From Streptomyces nymphaeiformis (GTDB taxonomy: Bacteria; Actinomycetota; Actinomycetes; Streptomycetales; Streptomycetaceae): a stretch of 34,418 nt of DNA. Of this stretch, positions 5,769 through 12,826 are shown one piece after another. The notes beneath the pieces were generated by a model. The model saw nothing but the letters and a program-made list of their open reading frames with translations, was not told the DNA's origin and made no database searches. A program made the translations under genes and the position numbers. The stretch spans positions 1 to 34,418 of the forward strand of contig NZ_JACHJY010000023.1 of the NCBI RefSeq assembly GCF_014203895.1. Reading direction: 5' to 3'. Positions within the stretch are counted from its first letter, which is position 1; each line of letters starts with the position of its first letter.

Positions 5769-6077
5769 ATGACCACCCCGACCGGCTCGACGCCGTGCCC
5801 GTCGTGCGGGCAGCCCATCCGCTGGGCCGTCACCGCCGTCGGCCGCCGCCAGGCCCTCAACGCCACCACCGACCCCGAGGGCAACACGGCCGCCTACACC
5901 GACGGCACCGGCCGCCTGCGCGTCCGCGTCCTCACCGCCGAGCGCCCGACCCTGGAGGGCGCCGAGTGGCGCGCCATGCCCCACGCCGCCACCTGCGCCC
6001 GCCCCCGGCCGCGCCGCGCCGTTCCCCGGCAGCGCACCGGCGTCCGCCCGGCGCCCTGGAAGGGGTGGCAGCGATGA
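5769..6077 (+). CDS. Small zinc-ribbon protein
   Basis: This is a 102-aa protein. CPSCGQPIRWAVTAVGRRQALN (about 10-31) is a one-knuckle ribbon, and the rest (TTDPEGNTAAYTDGTGRLRV ... HAATCARPRPRR) resembles the small replication-adjacent zinc proteins of actinophages, with a basic C-terminus. GGAGGAGA (5753-5760) is the ribosome-binding site. Its TGA overlaps the next ATG. It is a possible DNA-binding accessory to replication, by position only. Confidence 0.65.
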   Translation: MTTPTGSTPCPSCGQPIRWAVTAVGRRQALNATTDPEGNTAAYTDGTGRLRVRVLTAERPTLEGAEWRAMPHAATCARPRPRRAVPRQRTGVRPAPWKGWQR

Positions 6078-6721
6078 GCCGTACCTCGACCCGCGCCCTG
6101 GCCTTCGGCGCCATCGTCGCCCAGGCCCTCGGCACCCACCTCGGCGCCCGCATCACCCCCGAGGAGGCCGCCGAGGTCGCCTACACCGCGCTCGTCAACT
6201 CGGGCTGGCGCATCACCGAGGGCCTGGGCCGCCCGGCACGCCGCATCAGCCCCACCCTGTGGGAGTACGACCCGACGCTCCTGGCCGGCCTCGCCCGCGG
6301 CCGCTCGACGGCCGAGATCTCCACCGAGACCGGCGTGGCGTACGGCACGGTCAAGCACCGCATGGAGAGCCTCCGTTCCCGCCTCGGCGCCCGCAACTCG
6401 GCCCATGCGGTCGCCATCGCCTACCGCTCCGGGTGGATGCGCGGCCTGGCCCCCGAACCCCGCGGCCGCATCCTCCTGACCCCTCGGCAGTACCAGGCCC
6501 TGGAGCTCGTCGCCGACGGCATGAGCAACGACGAGATCGCCGCCGAGCTCGGATGCAGCAGCAACACGGCTATCACCCACCTACGCCGTACCTACGCCTC
6601 CCTCGGCGCCCTGCGCCCCGACATCACGCCCGCCGTGGTCCGCCCGTACGCCGTCGCTCTCGCCTACCAGCACGGCCACCTCCCGCTCCCCGCCGCATCC
6701 GACCAGTCGCAGGCCGCCTGA
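6074..6721 (+). CDS. Tandem double LuxR-type helix-turn-helix protein
   Basis: This is a 215-aa protein with two related DNA-binding halves. The first (about 75-120) has LLAGLARGRSTAEISTETGV then YGTVKHRMESLRSRLGARNS. The second (about 140-190) has TPRQYQALELVADGMSNDEI then AAELGCSSNTAITHLRRTYA. Both are followed by an AVAIAY/AVALAY helix, so the gene seems to come from internal duplication. An N-terminal segment (10-60) is helical. There is no receiver or ligand domain. A double HTH could bind a tandem or inverted site as a monomer, and may be the early-to-late switch. It is coupled to its neighbours by ATGA overlaps. Confidence 0.8.
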   Translation: MSRTSTRALAFGAIVAQALGTHLGARITPEEAAEVAYTALVNSGWRITEGLGRPARRISPTLWEYDPTLLAGLARGRSTAEISTETGVAYGTVKHRMESLRSRLGARNSAHAVAIAYRSGWMRGLAPEPRGRILLTPRQYQALELVADGMSNDEIAAELGCSSNTAITHLRRTYASLGALRPDITPAVVRPYAVALAYQHGHLPLPAASDQSQAA

Positions 6722-7083
6722 TGGCCACGCTCGCGCTCACCGTCGCATTCGTCGCCCTCGTCGCCCTGACCACCGCCGTGCCGCTCGGCCACGCCGCCGC
6801 TCGACACCGCGTCCGCCGCCAGCGCTGGCGTCACTGGGCGCACCGAGCAGGCGTCCTCTGGGGCCCGGCCTGCGGTTGGCGCGGGTGCCAGTTCGGCAGC
6901 CACCGCCAGCGCGTCCAACTCGCCGCTGGCCTGCCTGTCCTGCGCCCCAGCATCCGCGACCACGCCCGGATCGTCGCCTCCCACGCCCGTCACGGCCTCC
7001 ATGCCGCATGCGCCACCCCGTGCGCCACCAGCCACACCTACCGCCGCCCCTGCGCCCTCGCCTCCTCCAGGAACAGCCCATGA
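6721..7083 (+). CDS. Small membrane-anchored basic protein
   Basis: This is a 120-aa protein. Residues 3-22 (TLALTVAFVALVALTTAVPL) form one transmembrane helix or an uncleaved signal. The remainder is very basic, with Arg/His-rich stretches (RHRVRRQRWRHWAHRAG) and Cys residues (CGWRGC; CATPCATS). No family was recognised. The arrangement suggests a membrane protein with a cytoplasmic nucleic-acid-binding or zinc-binding tail. Confidence 0.55.
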   Translation: MATLALTVAFVALVALTTAVPLGHAAARHRVRRQRWRHWAHRAGVLWGPACGWRGCQFGSHRQRVQLAAGLPVLRPSIRDHARIVASHARHGLHAACATPCATSHTYRRPCALASSRNSP

Positions 7084-7772
7084 GTACTTGCCTGATCTGC
7101 ACCCACCCGGCCGAGCAGCCCCGTACCGCGTGCACCCGGTGCGAGCACCGCATCCGCGGCTGGCTCGGCGAGATCCCCCGCCAGCTGGTACTGCTCGCCG
7201 CCTCCCTGGAGCTCGGTTCCCGTCCCGCCCAGGGATACGGCGGCGCCGGCCGCGCCCACGCTCCGCTCCCCGTCCGCGGCGACGTCCTCACCCTCCTCGG
7301 CCCGGCCGCGCCCGGGCCCGTCCGCGACACCGCCGGCGACCAGGGCGGCCCGCAGCCCGTTCACGCCGTCCTGCACGCCTGGGCCGACCAACTCGCTGAC
7401 GACCTCGGCCACGTGCTCCCGCCCATCAACCCCCGCGCCCCGTACGCCGCGTACCTCGCCCGCCACCTCGGCCACATCACCCGTACGGGCTGGGTCGCGC
7501 TCATGCACGGCGAGCTCGCCGACCTCGTCCGCCGGATCCGGGCCGTCACGAGCACCGAGCCCCGCCGCCGCCCCGCTGACGCTCCGTGTCCGGCCTGCCA
7601 GGCCTTCGGCCTCGGGCGCACCGACTGGGAGACCTACCTCGACTGCGAGGCGTGCGGGCTGCTGCTCACCGAGGCCGAGTACGCCGACCACCACGCCGCC
7701 GTCATGCCCCCGCTCGCCCGTACCGCCCTCGGCCTCCTCCTCGCCGAGCACGACACCCGGAAGGCGTCATGA
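7080..7772 (+). CDS. Hypothetical protein with terminal zinc ribbons
   Basis: This is a 230-aa protein. N-terminal CLICTHPAEQPRTACTRCEH (4-23) and C-terminal CPACQAFGLGR ... DCEACGLLLTEAEY (about 172-200) look like zinc ribbons enclosing a helical core with PVHAVLHAWADQLADDLGHV and YAAYLARHLGHI. This layout is common in Streptomyces phage and element genes of unknown role that precede a small HTH protein, as here. Ribosome-binding site CCAGGAA (7066-7072). A DNA-binding role is plausible but unproven. Confidence 0.65.
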   Translation: MSTCLICTHPAEQPRTACTRCEHRIRGWLGEIPRQLVLLAASLELGSRPAQGYGGAGRAHAPLPVRGDVLTLLGPAAPGPVRDTAGDQGGPQPVHAVLHAWADQLADDLGHVLPPINPRAPYAAYLARHLGHITRTGWVALMHGELADLVRRIRAVTSTEPRRRPADAPCPACQAFGLGRTDWETYLDCEACGLLLTEAEYADHHAAVMPPLARTALGLLLAEHDTRKAS

Positions 7773-8308
7773 GCACCACCATCGAGACGCGTCGCGCGAC
7801 AGTCGCACGCCTGCATGCCGAGGGACACAGCTACCGGCAGATCGCCGATCAGGTCGGCGTCAGCAAGGACACCGTTGCCCGCGATGTCCGCGACGTTGAG
7901 GCCGCCACCGCCCAGGCTGCCGCCCGCCTCGCACGGCGCCGTCTGCCCCGCCGCGCCCGCCCCGCACGTTTGCGCAGGCCACAGGCACCGCGACAGCGTC
8001 GCACCGCGCCTCTGCCCGCCCCCGCGCCCGTGCGCGACACGGCGCACGACACCACCCCGCCACCCGCGCCGGCTGCGCCGTGTGTCGCTCTGCCGTTGTC
8101 TGTCCGCCTTGTGGCCGACCTCGCCACCCTCACCCGCAACGGCGTCTCTCCCGAGGCCGCGATCCTCCACGCCGTCGGCTACATGGCCCGTGCGTACCGC
8201 CAGGGCTGGGAGGCTGGCCTCTACCCCCGCAACGTCAACCCCGTTCTTCAGCGCCACCAGTTCGCCCCGTACCGGCCGAGCGAGCAGGCCGCCAACACCA
8301 CCACCTGA
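7769..8308 (+). CDS. Helix-turn-helix protein, possible late regulator or small-terminase relative
   Basis: This is a 179-aa protein. Residues 8-42 (RRATVARLHAEGHSYRQIAD, then QVGVSKDTVARDVRD) are a clear resolvase/sigma-type HTH. An Arg/Pro-rich linker (about 55-110) follows, then a C-terminal helical domain (SVRLVADLATLTRNGVSPEA; LHAVGYMARAYRQGWEAGLY). It ends the coupled early block, and its position before the late genes suits a regulator. The product is uncertain beyond DNA binding. Confidence 0.7.
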   Translation: MSTTIETRRATVARLHAEGHSYRQIADQVGVSKDTVARDVRDVEAATAQAAARLARRRLPRRARPARLRRPQAPRQRRTAPLPAPAPVRDTAHDTTPPPAPAAPCVALPLSVRLVADLATLTRNGVSPEAAILHAVGYMARAYRQGWEAGLYPRNVNPVLQRHQFAPYRPSEQAANTTT

Positions 8309-8380
8309 CGAACCGACTGGACATGATCGCTACTTAGCGCAACACTGGCGTCAGCGCCACACGTGCGCCCAGACACCACC

Positions 8381-8406
8381 ACGGCCCCCGCCACCACGGG
8401 GGCCGT
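8381..8406 (+). terminator. Hairpin at end of the early operon
   Basis: ACGGCCCCC (8381-8389) pairs with GGGGGCCGT (8398-8406), a perfect 9-bp stem with an 8-base loop, 73 bases past the last early gene. A smaller hairpin (TGGCG-TCAG-CGCCA, 8346-8359) lies just upstream. Rho-independent termination without a U tract is plausible. Confidence 0.6.
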
Positions 8407-8427
8407 CGCCGTTTCCCGGAGGTGACC

Positions 8428-8685
8428 GTGGCCACGCTCTACACCGCCACCGAGGCTGCCAAGGCCGCCACCACCTGGCGCCGCCGCCTCTCCGCCGGCA
8501 CGGCCACCGTCACCCCCGCCACCGTCCGCTCCTGGGTAACCCGCGGCCACCTCGCCCCCGCCGGCCTCGACCACCGCGGCCGCCCTCTCTACACCTCCGC
8601 CGACCTTGCCCGCGCCGAAGTCGCCACACGGGGGCGCGCCCTACGCCTCGTCGGCATACCTGAACGCACCGCGAGCAGCCGCTAG
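8428..8685 (+). CDS. MerR-like helix-turn-helix protein
   Basis: This is an 85-aa protein. ATVRSWVTRGHLAPAGLDHRG then RPLYTSADLARAE (about 34-66) matches the MerR/excisionase DNA-binding domain: a recognition helix, a wing with a Gly, and the Y-x-x-x-DL motif. CCGGAGG (8416-8422) precedes the GTG at 8428. An in-frame GTG at 8422 lies inside that site and is rejected. It follows the early terminator and may regulate the next genes or act in excision. Confidence 0.7.
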   Translation: MATLYTATEAAKAATTWRRRLSAGTATVTPATVRSWVTRGHLAPAGLDHRGRPLYTSADLARAEVATRGRALRLVGIPERTASSR

Positions 8686-8752
8686 CGCGGCCTGGCTCCG
8701 CACACCGAGCGGCTCCTCACCAGATGAGGCATGCGGCCAAGAACGGAGAACT

Positions 8753-9478
8753 GTGACCCACTCCACCTGGACCGTCCACCAGGGAGACGCCCTCACCACA
8801 CTGCGTACCCTCCCCGCCAACTCCGTCGACGCCGTGATCACCGACCCGCCGTACAACAGCGGCGCGGCCACGATCACCGCCCGTGTCAACGACACCGCCC
8901 GCGGCAAGTACGTGCGCGGCGACGCCCAACACGACCTCCCCGACTTCCCCGGCGAGAACCGCGACCAGCGCGGCTACCTCGCATGGATGACCCTCGTCCT
9001 CACCGAGTGCCTCCGCACCGCTCGACCCGGCACCCCACTGCTGCTGTTCAGCGACTACCGGCAGGTGCCCATCAACTCCGACGCGCTCCAGGCCGCCGGC
9101 TGGTCGTGGCGCGGCATCGTCCCGTGGCACAAGCCCAACGCCCGCCCACAGAAGGGCGGATTCCGCCGTTCCTGCGAGTACGTTCTGTGGGCCACCAACG
9201 GCCCCATCGACGCCGCCCGGAACCCCGTCTACCTCAACGGCCTCGTGTCTGGCTCCCAGCCCCGCGGCCGGGACCGGCTCCACATCACACAGAAGCCCCT
9301 CGAGGTCATGCGCGAACTCGTACGCATCTGCGCTCCCGAAGGCACTGTGCTCGACCCCTTCACCGGGTCAGGATCCACCGGCGCAGCCGCCCTCGCCGAA
9401 GGCCGGTCGTTCGTCGGGGTCGAGCTCTCGGACCAGTACATCAAGATCGCTCGGCAACGCCTCACCCACGCTGCATGA
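8753..9478 (+). CDS. Orphan DNA methyltransferase, beta-type N6-adenine/N4-cytosine
   Basis: This is a 241-aa protein. DPPY (about 29-32, motif IV catalytic) comes first, with the AdoMet pocket FTGSGSTGAAALAEGR (motif I) near the C-terminus. This order defines the beta class. HITQKPLEVMRELV precedes motif I, as in the family. It methylates an exocyclic amino group, and the target cannot be read from sequence. No restriction endonuclease gene is adjacent, so it probably protects phage DNA or modulates packaging or replication. GTG 8753 is preferred because GGAG sits 5-8 bases upstream. An in-frame start at 8606 would overlap the MerR-like gene. Confidence 0.9.
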   Translation: MTHSTWTVHQGDALTTLRTLPANSVDAVITDPPYNSGAATITARVNDTARGKYVRGDAQHDLPDFPGENRDQRGYLAWMTLVLTECLRTARPGTPLLLFSDYRQVPINSDALQAAGWSWRGIVPWHKPNARPQKGGFRRSCEYVLWATNGPIDAARNPVYLNGLVSGSQPRGRDRLHITQKPLEVMRELVRICAPEGTVLDPFTGSGSTGAAALAEGRSFVGVELSDQYIKIARQRLTHAA

Positions 9479-9561
9479 CAGGCAGCACAGTCGCCGCCAT
9501 CCGGGCTACGCCGGTCACAGATGACGCCGCCGTGGTGACCGTGTCCATACCGGCGAACTGA
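9475..9561 (+). CDS. 28-aa small ORF overlapping the methyltransferase stop
   Basis: The ATG overlaps the methyltransferase stop as ATGA. The peptide begins MTGSTVAAIRATPVTDD and ends AVVTVSIPAN, with an amphipathic, beta-like tail. It may be a truncated remnant or a coupled microprotein. The only support is the overlap and the high-GC coding style. Confidence 0.35.
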   Translation: MTGSTVAAIRATPVTDDAAVVTVSIPAN

Positions 9562-9590
9562 TTCCCTGATACGCCCTCAAGGAGGTGACC

Positions 9591-9788
9591 ATGCATCTCG
9601 GAGACACCGCGTCCGGCCTGCCTCGCTGGATCGGCGCCCGGGTCGAGTACGAGTGGCCCAGCGTCTACGCCACGACCTGCACACGCGCCCATGACGGCGC
9701 CCTGAACGTAACGCTGAGGGTGCACATCCCGCCCATCCGCGGTGCGCTCTACCGCGCCTGGCTGCTCCTCGCAGGCAAGGCCTCGTAG
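9591..9788 (+). CDS. Small hypothetical protein
   Basis: This is a 65-aa protein beginning MHLGDTASGLPRWIGARVEY, with a likely beta-rich body (ALNVTLRVHIPPIRGALYRAW). AAGGAGG (9579-9585) is a near-perfect ribosome-binding site seven bases before the ATG. It lies between the methyltransferase and HNH genes, where many actinophages carry one or two small ORFs. No function is assigned. Confidence 0.6.
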   Translation: MHLGDTASGLPRWIGARVEYEWPSVYATTCTRAHDGALNVTLRVHIPPIRGALYRAWLLLAGKAS

Positions 9789-9790
9789 CC

Positions 9791-10159
9791 ATGCCCACCC
9801 GTGCGCCTCGGCGTTGCACCACGCCCGGCTGCGGCGCCATGGCCACCCCACCCGCCTCGAAGTGCGCCGCCCACGACAAGCGCCGGCCGCGACGCTCGGC
9901 CTCGGCCAAGGGCTACAACGCCGAGCACGTCCAGCGGTTCCGCGCCGGCGTCCTGGCACGCGACACCGTGTGCGTGCTCTGCACGACCGCTGCAGCCACC
10001 CAGGCCGATCACTGGCCGCTGTCCAAGCGCGAGCTGCAGGCCCGTGGCCTGGACGAGCACGACCCCCGCCGGGGCCGCGGCCTGTGTGCCTCGTGCCACT
10101 CGAAGGAGACCGCCCGGCACCAGCCTGGAGGGTGGAACGCCGGCGGTCCGCGCTACTGA
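9791..10159 (+). CDS. HNH endonuclease of the packaging module
   Basis: This is a 122-aa protein. An N-terminal CTTPGCG ... CAAHDKRR pair, a basic segment (RRPRRSASAKGYNAEHVQRF), then the HNH core: CVLCTTAAATQADHWPLSKR and GRGLCASCHSKETARHQ. Two CxxC pairs hold the structural zinc, and the His of ADHW with the His of CASCH form the metal-dependent nuclease site. Small HNH proteins coded just before the terminase genes in cos phages are needed for specific end cleavage. Position and size fit that role. It ends 5 bp before the structured candidate cos region. Confidence 0.85.
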   Translation: MPTRAPRRCTTPGCGAMATPPASKCAAHDKRRPRRSASAKGYNAEHVQRFRAGVLARDTVCVLCTTAAATQADHWPLSKRELQARGLDEHDPRRGRGLCASCHSKETARHQPGGWNAGGPRY

Positions 10160-10163
10160 TCGT

Positions 10164-10279
10164 GACGGGCCCGGCTGGGGGGAGGGGGCCTCGGATCCCT
10201 GGCCAGGGGACCCGCGGAACGCGGGGGGGAGCCCACGTGCGCCTCGACAGGTTTCGGGATCCGCCGTACCGGGCCCGTC
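10164..10279. other. Nested inverted repeats between HNH and TerS; candidate cos region
   Basis: The outer arms GACGGGCCCGG (10164-10174) and CCGGGCCCGTC (10269-10279) are perfect 11-bp inverted repeats. Inside them are CGGATCC (10192-10198) and GGATCCG (10257-10263), the palindrome CCCTGGCCAGGG (10197-10208), and the hairpin CCCGCG-GAA-CGCGGG (10211-10225), together with G-rich runs. There is no ORF here. Cos sites of HNH-encoding phages lie in exactly this interval. Cleavage positions cannot be called. Confidence 0.5.
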
Positions 10280-10309
10280 CGACGTAACGGAATGTCACCG
10301 GAGGTGATC

Positions 10310-10792
10310 ATGGGGAAGCGAGGACCCGCGCCCAAGCCCACCGTGCTGCGCGTGCTGCACGGCGACCGCGCGGACCGCATCAACACCGACGAGCCGCAGC
10401 CCGACCAGGGCGACATCACCGTCCCGGCCTGGCTCCGGCCGGACGCCGTCGAGGTGTGGGAGTCCCTCGCGGACGACCTCATCGCCAAGGGAGTCCTCAC
10501 CTCTTGGGACGTCGAGGCGTTCGCCAACTGGTGTGACGCGGTGGCCCGTCGGCGCGAGGCGGCCGAGCACGTCGCCGCCGAGGGCGCCGTCGTCGAGCAG
10601 CCGGTGTTCAACAAGAACGGCGACATCAGCGGGCACCGGGTGGGCAAGAACGCGTGGCTCCTGGCGCTGGACGCGGCCGATGCGCAGGTCCAGCGGTACG
10701 GGGCCCGGTTCGGCCTGACCCCGAGCGACCGCGCGCAGCTGCACATCGGCGGCCAGGAGAAGCCCGGCGGAGCGGAGCGACTGCTGTCCTGA
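10310..10792 (+). CDS. terS: Terminase small subunit, P27 family
   Basis: This is a 160-aa protein beginning MGKRGPAPKPTVLRVLHGDR, a strong signature of P27-type small terminases (MGxRGPAPxPTxLRxLxGxR). The middle has WLRPDAVEVWESLADDLIAK and NWCDAVARRREA, the helical oligomerisation part. The C-terminal LGLTPSDRAQL-like segment (FGLTPSDRAQLHI) is also typical. It recognises the packaging site and regulates the large subunit. ATG 10310 is chosen because CGGAGG (10299-10304) lies five bases upstream. An in-frame ATG at 10292 lacks such a site. Confidence 0.93.
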   Translation: MGKRGPAPKPTVLRVLHGDRADRINTDEPQPDQGDITVPAWLRPDAVEVWESLADDLIAKGVLTSWDVEAFANWCDAVARRREAAEHVAAEGAVVEQPVFNKNGDISGHRVGKNAWLLALDAADAQVQRYGARFGLTPSDRAQLHIGGQEKPGGAERLLS

Positions 10793-10810
10793 CCGATGCG
10801 AGGGGGTGCC

Positions 10811-12619
10811 ATGACTGCCGGGACCACCACCCGCCCGGCCCGTAGCAAGGCAGCCACCAGGCCTCGCGGCCGCGCCCGGGCGATGACGTTCAACCACCAC
10901 AAGCGGTGGCGGCCGGCCTCGCGCAAGGGCGAGGTCTGCGGGTACACCCTCGACGGGAAGACGTGCGAGCGGCGCGGCGCGCACTACTGCGAGCCGCGCG
11001 CGGACCGGGTCGTGGCGTTCTTCGCCGAGCTCCTCGTCCATCCCGCCGGCGCGCTCGCGAACACCCGGTTCGTGCTGGCGTCGTGGCAGGAACACGAGAT
11101 CATCCGGCCGCTGTTCGGTGAGGTCCACTGGTCTGATCAGTGGGGGCGGTACGTCCGCCGGTACTCCCGCGCCACGATCGTCATGGCCCGGAAGAACGGC
11201 AAGTCCGCGATCCTCTCCGGGATCGCCCTGTACATGCTGTGCGGGGACGGCGAGGAGTCCGCCGAGGTCTACGGCGCGGCCGCCACGATCCGGCAGGCCG
11301 GCAAGGTCTTCGAGCCGTGCAAGAAGATGATGCTCAAGAGCCCGCTCCTGGCGGCGCGGCTCGAGCACGTCAAGGCCGCACGGCGGATCGTCGACGAGCG
11401 GACCGGCAGCCACTACGAGGTCATCCCGGCCGACGCCGACAACGAGCTCGGCCACAGCCCGCACTGTTTCATCCTCGACGAGGTCCTCTCCCAGCCCGAC
11501 GACAGCCTGTGGCAGGCGATGCGCACGGGCACCGGTGCCCGTACCCAGCCGCTCATGCTGGCGATCACCACCGAGACCAGCCAGCAGTACTCCTTCGGCG
11601 CCGAGTTCATCGACGAGGCCGACCGCGTCCTCGAAGACCCGGCCCGCGCGCCGCACCACTTCGTGTTCGTGCGCAAGACCCCGCGCACTCCCGACGAACT
11701 GGAGCGGCTGCACCGCCTGTTCCCCGGCCGCCCCGACCTGCCGGTCTCCCTCGACTGGACCGACGAGGCGAACTGGCGGTGGGCCAACCCCGCGCTCGGT
11801 TCGTTCCTGTCCATCCAGTCCTTGAGGGAAGAGGCCAAGGAAGCCGTCGGGGACCGCAAGGCCCTGCACGCCTTCCTGCAGTTCCGGCTCAACCAGCGCG
11901 TCTCGGAGGTGTCGCGCTGGATCGCGATGGACCTGTGGGACATGAACGCCCGCGAGCTCGCCCCCAACCCCGGCTGGATCGCCGGCCGCCTGGAGGGCCA
12001 GCGATGCTGGGGCGGCCTCGACCTGTCCTCCAAGCTCGACCTCACCGCGTGGGCGCTGTACTTCCCGGGCGGCGAGATTGTGTGGCGTTTCTGGGCCCCG
12101 CAGTCCGTCGCCCCGATCCTCGACAAGTTCACCGACGGGAAGTTCTCCGAGTGGGCCGAGGACGGCTGGGTCACGCTGACCGACGGCGACACGATCGACT
12201 ACGACACGATCTACGACGACATCGAGACCGACCACAACCTGTACAAGATCATCGACGCCACCTACGACAAGTGGTGCGGTGAGCCGGTCCGGCAGGCGAT
12301 CACCAAGCGGACCCGGCTCAAGATGGTCGAGTCGGACACGACGTTCACGCGGATGACGCCGCCCATGAACGAGTTCATGCGCGGTCTCAAGGCCCGCGAG
12401 TACGCGCACTTCGGGAACCCCGTTGCCCGGTGGATGGCCGACAACCTTGAGTGCAAGAGCCCCCGGGACGATCCCGACCGCGTGCGCCCGGTCAAGCCCT
12501 CGCGCGACAAGACCGGCAAGCGCATCGACGGCATGCCCGCCCTGTTCTTCGCCATCGACGGCGGTCTGCGCGGCCTGCCCACCCCGTCCATCTACGAGTC
12601 CCAGGGCATGGCCCTGTGA
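10811..12619 (+). CDS. terL: Terminase large subunit
   Basis: This 602-aa ATPase-nuclease packages DNA into the prohead. The Walker A-like motif ARKNGKSA (126-133) and Walker B FILDE (220-224) mark the ATPase, with the Terminase_1 style of motif (RKNGKS). The C-terminal nuclease half contains GGLDLSSKLDLTAW (401-414), whose Asp residues bind metal. An N-terminal zinc-like element (CGYTLDGKTCERRGAHYC, 43-60) is a known addition in actinophages. ATG 10811 is preceded by GAGGGGG (10800-10806). The family typically runs from about 450 to 600 residues. Confidence 0.95.
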   Translation: MTAGTTTRPARSKAATRPRGRARAMTFNHHKRWRPASRKGEVCGYTLDGKTCERRGAHYCEPRADRVVAFFAELLVHPAGALANTRFVLASWQEHEIIRPLFGEVHWSDQWGRYVRRYSRATIVMARKNGKSAILSGIALYMLCGDGEESAEVYGAAATIRQAGKVFEPCKKMMLKSPLLAARLEHVKAARRIVDERTGSHYEVIPADADNELGHSPHCFILDEVLSQPDDSLWQAMRTGTGARTQPLMLAITTETSQQYSFGAEFIDEADRVLEDPARAPHHFVFVRKTPRTPDELERLHRLFPGRPDLPVSLDWTDEANWRWANPALGSFLSIQSLREEAKEAVGDRKALHAFLQFRLNQRVSEVSRWIAMDLWDMNARELAPNPGWIAGRLEGQRCWGGLDLSSKLDLTAWALYFPGGEIVWRFWAPQSVAPILDKFTDGKFSEWAEDGWVTLTDGDTIDYDTIYDDIETDHNLYKIIDATYDKWCGEPVRQAITKRTRLKMVESDTTFTRMTPPMNEFMRGLKAREYAHFGNPVARWMADNLECKSPRDDPDRVRPVKPSRDKTGKRIDGMPALFFAIDGGLRGLPTPSIYESQGMAL

Positions 12620-12638
12620 CCGAAGGAAGGAGGCAGCC

Positions 12639-12824
12639 ATGGACCGCGTGGACCCGTGGGACTACCTCGCGCTGCTCGGCATCGTGCTCCTCGGTACCGG
12701 CCTCGGCCTGCTCGCCCCGTGGCTCGGCATGGCATCCGCTGGCCTTGCGCTCCTGGCCCTCGGCGTCGCCGGAGCCATCTCCGCCGAACGTGCTGCCCGG
12801 GCCACCCCCCAGAAGGGAGGCTGA
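12639..12824 (+). CDS. Small two-helix membrane protein between terminase and portal
   Basis: This is a 61-aa protein. YLALLGIVLLGTGLGLLAPW (9-28) and SAGLALLALGVAGAISAERA (33-52) are two hydrophobic helices joined by a short Gly/Met loop, with a basic C-terminus. AAGGAGGC (12627-12634) precedes the ATG, and the stop is two bases before the portal GTG. The position is odd for a lysis protein but the hydropathy fits a small holin or a membrane docking factor. No family was recognised. Confidence 0.65.
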   Translation: MDRVDPWDYLALLGIVLLGTGLGLLAPWLGMASAGLALLALGVAGAISAERAARATPQKGG

Positions 12825-12826
12825 CC

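Noticed and set aside
8753..10159. Restriction-modification pair of methyltransferase and HNH protein
   Set aside because: The HNH gene is of the short packaging type next to the terminase and there is no specificity domain. The two are also separated by two small ORFs.
10295..12640. 781-aa open frame on the minus strand across the terminase genes
   Set aside because: It mirrors terS/terL in the opposite frame. High GC keeps antisense frames open, and the plus-strand frame has clear family motifs.
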